NCBI RefSeq assembly: GCF_000004075.3 | Contig: NC_026657.2 | Location: forward strand, 34,024,732 to 34,088,731 | DNA length: 64,000 nucleotides | From: Cucumis sativus | Taxonomy: Eukaryota; Streptophyta; Magnoliopsida; Cucurbitales; Cucurbitaceae | Direction of reading: 5' to 3' | Part shown: positions 58,086 through 64,000 of the stretch, one piece after another | Position numbering within the stretch: position 1 is the stretch's first letter | Layout: every line of letters starts with the position of its first letter | Program-made: the position numbers and the translations under genes | Notes under the pieces: generated by a model | What the model was told of the DNA's origin: nothing | Seen by the model: the letters and a program-made list of their open reading frames with translations, nothing else | Databases searched by the model: none

Positions 58086-59719
58086 CTATCATATATTAAG
58101 ATTTTCATGTGTGTCACCAATAATTGAAAGGTATTTTTGTTATTTCAGACCGTGGGCTTTTCAACCTTTTTTGTTTTCAAAATTGTTTCATATGAATAAA
58201 TATTTTCTATTTGTGAAAAATCTCCAAAGATTATTGATATTACTTTTGACATATATTTATCTAATAAGTCAGTTCGGGTTTTCAAAATTTCTTTTGAACA
58301 AGAAACCAGCCTATATTAATTATGTTTTCCACTCGGAACCACCAAATTGGCCGACTTCAACCGTTTCGATTAGTTTAAAGTGATTTTTTTCGGTGTTTTC
58401 TTTACTCGACTCATAATATATATCGAATAAGAGTGTGTTTGGTAGAAAAAGTAAATTCTATTTTATGTTTTTGGATTCACTAAATTCAGTCGATATGTGT
58501 TTGACGAACAATCTACAATTTAAATAGTGCAAATTCTAAAAGCAGTATTTTGTTAATGTTTTCGTTGTATCTAGATTTTGACTTTTACATTTTAAGATGA
58601 AGAATTAAATTAATTACATTTAAAATCACTAAAAATACTATATATATATATATTTGTGTGTGTGATGTGATGTAAACTCAATTCATTTTAAAATGTAATA
58701 TGTATTATGTAATGTATTATAAATTATATAATAATACAAAATAACACAATTATATAAATTTTTAGGTTAAATTATAAGTTTGGATCCAAATAGAACTTAG
58801 TTATATGATTTCTAACTAGAACTTAATCCATTTAATTTTATAAAATCACAAAAGATAATCTCACTTGCAATCACTTTTTAATAAGGTTGTCAAACCATAA
58901 AGATTATATATGATTTTTATCAAACTATATGTTAAACTCTAAATTTCTCCAAACAAGCGGAACTAAAAACTTAATTAAAAATTAAAAATTAAAAAGGAAA
59001 ATAGATGATCGAGCCTTGATTGTTGAACAATTTAAGAAAAATAATTAATAAGCAACACTCCCCCACCAATCTAATTTTCTTTACTCTTTTTTAGTTACAT
59101 TCTTAACTAAACTTTAATTTAAAATTATTAATTATGGATTTAAGTTGGATTGTTTTCTTGAAGGTTTGATTGGTTTTTTTTTTTTGTTTTTTTATTAGTC
59201 TATACAAATTACTCCCAAAGGTTTGATTGAAGGTTTGAGAATTGCTGCCACCAAAAGAAATATTATTTTAGCTAATATAAAATAAGAGATTCCACTACTA
59301 GACCTTCAAAAATAAAATTAAGAACTTGCATGTATTTTTCATTATGCACTGATATTAAGATACAAAATGCGATTGATATGGATGATTGATATGATATATT
59401 AATCACATGATAATGACGTTATGATTGATATCTCCATGTCATACTATGATATTTATGGTATGTTACAGGCTATAGATAACTGTTATGTTATCTATATCCA
59501 ATCATACAGTCTTCAATTGATATAAAATGAATACATTAAAATGATAAATATCCATAAATTAAAATGTTAACGAAAACATAAATTTTAAAATTAAAAAAAA
59601 AAAAGTTAAAAACAAATTTCAACAATTTAAAAATATAAATAACACAATTTAAAAAAATTTCAACAACAATAAGATAGATTCTCATCAAAAATAGATTTTT
59701 AGTTGGAGAGAGAAAAATA

Positions 59720-60110
59720 GATTAGTGTTAAATTAAAAATTAAGAATTTAGTTTTAAGAAAGAAAAATAAAATTAAAATCGAATAAAAAAATTATATGAA
59801 AAAAAAAAGTAGAATTTAATTTTAAAGAATAAAAATAAAATTCATAAAGTTTAAAAAAATACATGAATTTTTTCTTTAAAAAATATAATTTAGTTTTCAA
59901 GAATGAAAAATAAAATTTAAATTGAATAAAAATAAATCATTTATATGGAAGATAAAGAAAAAAAGTTGAATTTATTTTAAAAAAAAACAAATTGGAAAAA
60001 GAAAAAAATTAAATGAAAAATAAAGGAAGTAGAATTTATTTTTGAAGAAAATAATAAAATTCAAATTGAATTAGATAAAAAAGTTATAAAAAGAACTTAA
60101 GAAAAAGAAA
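59720..60110 (+). repeat. A-rich degenerate repeat, about five units of 70-80 bp
   Basis: Each unit has AGAATTTA(G/A)TTTT.AAGAA followed by AAAATAAAATT(C/T)AAATTGAAT and a TTATATGAAA-like piece. It is a low-complexity minisatellite and has no coding value. Confidence 0.55.
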
Positions 60111-60438
60111 ATTTTATATGAAAATTAAAAAAACAAAGTTGGAAAAAAAAAATTGGGCGACAATGAGAGAGAAAAAAAGAAAAAGTAATAAACTCTACTT
60201 TTGTAATTAGTTTCGAAACAGATGAAGTTTTGTAAATAGTTTTAAAATGAACCATATTAATATAATTATACCTTTAGCCGCCATGAAAACAGAAATTAAT
60301 AGAAACGAACTTTCCTTAATTAATAACAAAATTGTTATCATAAGGTTTTACAAATTCCACATATACCGACGAAAATGGTGACTCTCAGTATTCTTAAACA
60401 AAGACTTCTACTCTTCAACAAATTCTCCTCCTCCTCCT

Positions 60439-60445
60439 TATTTAA
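60439..60445 (+). promoter_or_regulatory. TATA box of AATP copy 3
   Basis: TATTTAA lies 67 bp before the ATG after a short CTCCTC tract. The promoter from about 60275 parallels those of copies 1 (about 46370) and 2 (about 50215). Confidence 0.65.
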
Positions 60446-60511
60446 ACCCCCTTTTCCTTCTCAAATTCTCCACCAATAAACCTTCAAATTCCACAATTTC
60501 CTCAAACAAAC

Positions 60512-62128
60512 ATGACCCATCCCATGGGACAGCTCTGGAACAATGTCGGCTCTTTAATGGCCACCGCCATGTTCGTTTGGGCAATCATCCAACAATACTT
60601 CCCTTACCATCTTCGTGCCCACATCGAACGATACGCTCACAAATTTATTGGGTTTCTTTATCCTTACATCACAATCACTTTCCCTGAATACACCGGCGAG
60701 CGTCTCCGGAAGAGTGAGGCCTTTACCGCTATTCACAATTACCTCAGTTCACGAAGCTCAATTCGAGCTAAGCGTCTGAAAGCAGAGGCGGTCAAAGATA
60801 GTAAATCTTTGGTTCTTAGTATGGATGATAATGAAGAAGTTATCGATGAATTTCAAGGCGTTAAGATTTGGTGGACTTCCAGTAAAACCGTACCCAAAAC
60901 TCAGAGTATATCTTACTACCCTACTTCCGAGGAGAGACGATTTTACAAACTGACGTTTCACCGGCGACACAGAGAAACCATTCTTGACTCATTTATTAAT
61001 CATATTATGGAAGAGGGAAAGGCCGTCGAGCTGAAAAACCGGCAACGGAAGCTTTATATGAACCATTCCGGTGAGAGTTGGCGGCATAAAAGTAGTTGGA
61101 GACATGTACCTTTTGAGCATCCAGCCAATTTCCGTACTCTGGCTATGGATCCAAAGAAGAAACAAGAGATTGTGAATGATTTAGTGAAGTTTAAGAAAGG
61201 GAAAGAGTACTATGAGAAAGTGGGGAAGGCTTGGAAACGTGGGTATCTTCTGTACGGTCCACCAGGAACAGGGAAATCCACCATGATCGCTGCCATGGCA
61301 AATTTCATGGAGTATGATGTTTATGATCTTGAGCTGACGTCTGTTAAGGATAATACAGAGTTGAAGAAGTTGTTGATCGAGATTTCCAATAAATCCATTA
61401 TTGTGATTGAGGATATTGATTGTTCACTTGATCTTACGGGGCAACGGAAGAAGAAGAAGAAAACAGAGGAGGAGGGAGATGAAGCGAAGGAGATTGAGAA
61501 GAAGGCTAAAGAGGAAGAGAAGAAAGAGAGCAAAGTGACGCTTTCTGGGCTGTTGAATTTCATAGACGGAATTTGGTCAGCGTGTGGTGGAGAGAGGTTG
61601 ATTATTTTCACGACGAATCACAAGGAAAAGCTTGACGAAGCTTTGATAAGAAGAGGAAGAATGGACAAACATATAGAAATGTCTTATTGTGGTTTCGAAG
61701 CATTCAAAATTCTTGCAATGAATTACTTGGATGTTGAATGGGATGATTCATACGATAAAATTAAGGAGATGCTAGAAGAGATAGAAATGGCACCGGCAGA
61801 CGTGGCAGAGAATTTGATGCCAAAATACGAAGGGGAAGAAACAGGCGAGTGTTTCAAGAGATTGATCAAGGGACTTGAGGATGCAAAAGTGGCAGCTGAG
61901 AAGAAGAAAGCAGAGGAAGAAGCTGAAGCTACAAAAATGGCAGAGAAAGAGAAGGAGAAGAAGGAAAAAGAGGAGAAGAAAAAAGCTGAGGATGAAGCAG
62001 AAGCTGCTAAAAAGGAAGAGAAGAAGGAAGAAGAAGAATCGGGTGAGAAGGAATGTAGTAAATGCAATGGGGTAACAACAAGAGAGGTGAAGGAGAATGG
62101 TCATGTGGAGAAGAAACAGAACAATTGA
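60512..62128 (+). CDS. AAA-ATPase, AATP1/BCS1-like, copy 3 (mosaic)
   Basis: Intronless, 538 residues. Anchor at about 13-29, Walker A GPPGTGKST at 249-257, Walker B IIVIEDIDC at 296-304, sensor 1 TTNH and RRGRMD are all present. N-terminal residues to about 110 resemble copy 2 (RYAHKFIGFLYPYITITFPE, KAEAVKDSKS), residues about 120-195 resemble copy 1 (SSKTVPKTQSISYYPTS, NHSGESWRHK), and the rest is nearly identical to copy 2. The tail is a few residues shorter (KKEEKKEEEESGEKEC). It starts MTHPMGQLW, one residue shorter than its sisters. The pattern suggests gene conversion inside the array. Expected to be functional. Confidence 0.95.
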   Translation: MTHPMGQLWNNVGSLMATAMFVWAIIQQYFPYHLRAHIERYAHKFIGFLYPYITITFPEYTGERLRKSEAFTAIHNYLSSRSSIRAKRLKAEAVKDSKSLVLSMDDNEEVIDEFQGVKIWWTSSKTVPKTQSISYYPTSEERRFYKLTFHRRHRETILDSFINHIMEEGKAVELKNRQRKLYMNHSGESWRHKSSWRHVPFEHPANFRTLAMDPKKKQEIVNDLVKFKKGKEYYEKVGKAWKRGYLLYGPPGTGKSTMIAAMANFMEYDVYDLELTSVKDNTELKKLLIEISNKSIIVIEDIDCSLDLTGQRKKKKKTEEEGDEAKEIEKKAKEEEKKESKVTLSGLLNFIDGIWSACGGERLIIFTTNHKEKLDEALIRRGRMDKHIEMSYCGFEAFKILAMNYLDVEWDDSYDKIKEMLEEIEMAPADVAENLMPKYEGEETGECFKRLIKGLEDAKVAAEKKKAEEEAEATKMAEKEKEKKEKEEKKKAEDEAEAAKKEEKKEEEESGEKECSKCNGVTTREVKENGHVEKKQNN

Positions 62129-62890
62129 ATAAGAATAGCTATGTACGAGAATTGTACATTAGATTTAATGTGTGTAAAACGAAGGGCAATAAAAGAGGAT
62201 TTGTAAATTGTAAACCATTTTAATGCATAATTTGTAGACTCGAATACTGTGTTAGTAAAAAAAATGGTTTGTACTGTAGAAGCTAATGCTCATGGATTGA
62301 TTGTGTATGTTACGAATTCTACAATCATTGATTCTCGGCTTGACATATTCTATGATCCAGGAGGAGGTGAAGTACTTAATTAATATGTTGCTTTGATTTT
62401 GGTCGACATAATCTAATTTTATATACGATTTTTTGTTTTGAAAAGGCTCGATAAAAATCTTAGTTGCTCCGGTTTCATAGTATAAATCTATCCTATGATA
62501 GTTCCATAAGCAGCAAGGGGAAAAATCCCAACAATTGCACGATTCTGTCTCAAGTCTTCATATAATCTCCCATCCTCTCAAATACAGTGCTCTTTAAGCA
62601 ATTTGATAATTCTAAAACCACATCTGGAAGAAGTCCTACCTCCGATCCTCTCAATCCCAAACACACTCTTATTCCATTCCTTGAAAGAAAAAAGTTTGGC
62701 ACGAACAGACGAAGAACGTAGTGGAACATACAAGTTCTGAGACAATATAAATCTTCAAAATTCCTTAGTCATTCCATTAAATAAAAATTGGTGCACGGAC
62801 TTAGTTTAATACAAAGGCTATGATAGCAAGTGAACAGAAAACCTCATGAAATTTCAAGAATCGAAGAACATACAAGATGCCAAAACCGAA
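62129..62890. other. intergenic: AATP copy 3 3' flank and end of the snoRNA transcription unit
   Basis: The copy-3 3' UTR lies at the left (an ATTGATTGTGTATG segment matches the copy-2 flank near 52285). From 62400 to 62890 no gene or clear RNA was found; it may hold the 3' end of the minus-strand unit. Confidence 0.5.
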
Positions 62891-62893
62891 AAT

Positions 62894-62996
62894 TAAGCTC
62901 AGAATATGAATATTCATTCTCATCGACTTATCTTTCCGAGAAAAGAAAAATCTCCGAAGTCTGACATGTGAATTTAATTCATAATTCATCATCGCA
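62894..62996 (-). ncRNA. candidate C/D-box snoRNA (third in cluster)
   Basis: Minus strand: C box ATGATGA at 62992-62986, C'-like GATGAG near 62922, D box CTGA at 62902-62899. The terminal stem is weak (two pairs), so this is the least certain of the set. Confidence 0.3.
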
Positions 62997-63046
62997 AAAA
63001 AAATTTCAAAAATCTCAAAACAACAAAACAAAACACGTAATACACA

Positions 63047-63160
63047 AACTGTAGCAGAAGCTCTCATATAGCTTCCATAGATATCTACACAAACTTTCAT
63101 CTTCAGAATAGCGTATATTGCCCTATTAAGGCATGTAATCACAGAGCAACCGCTACAGAA
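63047..63160 (-). ncRNA. candidate H/ACA-box snoRNA
   Basis: Minus strand: a 5' hairpin from TAGCG (63155-63151) to CGCTA (63113-63109), with an inner GTTGC/GCAAT helix and a GCC/GGC cap around an internal loop that could serve as a guide pocket. A hinge with AGATGA (63102-63097) fits the H box ANANNA. A 3' hairpin runs from TGTAG (63089-63085) to CTACA (63054-63050), with an inner GAAGCT/AGCTTC stem. ACA at 63052-63050 is followed by three bases. The layout is hairpin-hinge-hairpin-tail, as in H/ACA RNAs that guide pseudouridylation. Targets were not worked out. Confidence 0.5.
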
Positions 63161-63217
63161 AAAGACATTTCCAGTACAAAATAAGTAGAGAAAAAAAAAA
63201 AACAAGTAGAAGAAAAG

Positions 63218-63299
63218 GAGATCAGAGGCATATTAGGAGTTGAAAACAGTCATGGTTTAATCAGAAACACGGACCAATATAAAAACCTCATCAAATCTC
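63218..63299 (-). ncRNA. candidate C/D-box snoRNA (second in cluster)
   Basis: Minus strand, 82 nt: terminal stem GAGA (63299-63296) with TCTC (63221-63218), C box TGATGA (63293-63288), D' CTGA (63264-63261), C'-like ATGACT next to it, D box CTGA (63225-63222). Box order, spacing and length fit a 2'-O-methylation guide. The base before the C box is T and not the usual purine. Confidence 0.5.
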
Positions 63300-63355
63300 A
63301 ATGTCAAATAATCAAACAAATGAACATGTAAAGAATAAGAAGAAGAAAAAAAAGC

Positions 63356-63449
63356 TAAATCATCAGAGACTTAAATACCAAGAATCATGGAAATGGAATA
63401 GATTTTCCATTCATATTGTTGCAGTTTTTTTCTCTCATCACTTGATTCA
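63356..63449 (-). ncRNA. candidate C/D-box snoRNA (first in cluster)
   Basis: Minus strand, 94 nt: terminal stem TGAATCA (63449-63443) with TGATTTA (63362-63356), seven pairs including a G-U; C box GTGATGA (63441-63435); D box CTGA (63366-63363). An internal AATGGAA/TTCCATT hairpin lies in the middle. The stretch before the D box, TTGGTATTTAAGTCT, would be the guide. It lies about 100 nt after the predicted transcription start. Confidence 0.5.
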
Positions 63450-63574
63450 ACTAAGAAAGAAATACGAATTGCAAATTACAAATGCAATAGAACAGACAAA
63501 ATCAAATAGAGCTTCTGAAGAATGGAGTGGTAAAATGAAAAAGAAAGATTGTGAAACCTGAAGATGGAGGCGCA

Positions 63575-63716
63575 TATTTATAGGTCCAATTTCGCCGCAG
63601 CGTAAGAAACCCTAACCGGAGAAGGAACGAAGAGTTCTGCCCTTTTCGGGAAATTTTGAGCAATTGAAACTGGGCTGACGGCCCAGTCAAACGTTGGGTT
63701 CATTCCATTGGCCCAA
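63575..63716 (-). promoter_or_regulatory. TATA + telo-box + site II promoter driving the minus strand
   Basis: On the minus strand, in order toward the gene: site II-type TGGGCC/GGCCCA motifs at 63709-63714 and 63671-63685, a telo-box (AAACCCTAA on plus, 63607-63615) and a TATA box TATAAATA at 63582-63575. This combination is typical of plant snoRNA and ribosomal-protein genes. The predicted start is near 63550. Confidence 0.75.
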
Positions 63717-64000
63717 TAGTTCATTTCAAACTTTATCACACATGTCCTACTCTTTTTTTCACTTTTAGACTAATAATGTATTAGCTTTTATTTGGCAACA
63801 TGTTTCTAAAGAACTTCTAATATATTCATAAACTTTTTTAAAATTTGAGTTATATCTAGAAATTAATTTTTGTATTGTATTATATTTGCAAAAGTTAAAG
63901 TTTCAATTTGTTATATAAAAATATAATTTAAAAATATGAAGAAAAAATGTTAAGAATCTATAAATGTACATAACAATAGTACTAAATATGTTGAAAAGAT
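63717..64000. other. AT-rich upstream flank, nothing seen
   Basis: Upstream of the site II motifs the DNA is AT-rich with no gene or repeat recognised up to the window edge. Confidence 0.5.

Larger units (their letters stand above)
52129..60438. other. 8-kb intergenic region between AATP copies 2 and 3
   Basis: No supported gene. It holds two TGATAGA-family repeats (52990, 54410), degenerate minisatellites (55150, 55830), a repeat-like segment 54700-57230 with CTTCTT-rich ends pointing inward, a copy of the ACGATCGTTTAG repeat (57800), DNA duplicated from the copy-1/copy-2 spacer (57340-58400), and an A-rich degenerate repeat (59720-60110). The array spacer has grown by insertion of these. 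Confidence 0.6.

Noticed and set aside
62801-63205. 134-codon minus-strand frame
   Set aside because: It starts at a TTG inside a poly-T run, is Phe/Leu/Ile-rich without motifs, and overlaps the H/ACA and C/D candidates.

Overview
The window is 64 kb of nuclear DNA from a flowering plant. Genes are split by GT-AG introns, intergenic DNA is very AT-rich, and telo-box/site II and TATA promoters are visible. Gene families (PIN, VDAC, PPR, GlcAT14, DUF569, RWA) are plant types. Dispersed repeats with a TCTATCA-N-TGATAGA-like core suggest Cucurbitaceae (Cucumis or a relative); this taxon call is an inference. No LTR element with recognisable coding content was seen.

Layout, left to right: the 3' end of an auxin-efflux PIN gene, probably PIN8 (to 1624, +); a complete mitochondrial porin gene VDAC (3190-5803, +); a tandem duplication whose left copy is a dead thioredoxin (about 7220-7660) and whose right copy is an intact myristoylatable TRX h2-type gene (8802-9971, +); two minus-strand DUF569 genes (11957-13021 and about 15499-16134); an intronless chloroplast-type PPR gene (18135-20177, +); an unprocessed pseudogene of a wall-polysaccharide O-acetyltransferase (RWA family, 21224-24456); an 11-kb gene-free AT-rich stretch rich in decayed repeats; a GlcAT14-type glucuronosyltransferase (35367-38331, +) with an Au-like SINE in its last intron; then an array of AAA-ATPase genes of the AATP1/BCS1-like class: one pseudogene (42869-43910) and three intact intronless copies (46665, 50500, 60512). 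The right edge holds what looks like a minus-strand snoRNA cluster (about 63550 down to 62890) behind a TATA + telo-box + site II promoter.

The order PIN-VDAC and TRX-PPR-GlcAT14-AATP matches two Arabidopsis chromosome 5 neighbourhoods as I recall them (At5g15100/At5g15090 and At5g39950/At5g39980/At5g39990/At5g40010). This supports the orthology calls and marks the RWA pseudogene as a local insertion. The genes do not form one pathway; each has its own promoter. The most novel items are the candidate snoRNA cluster, the mosaic AATP array, and the RWA and TRX pseudogenes.
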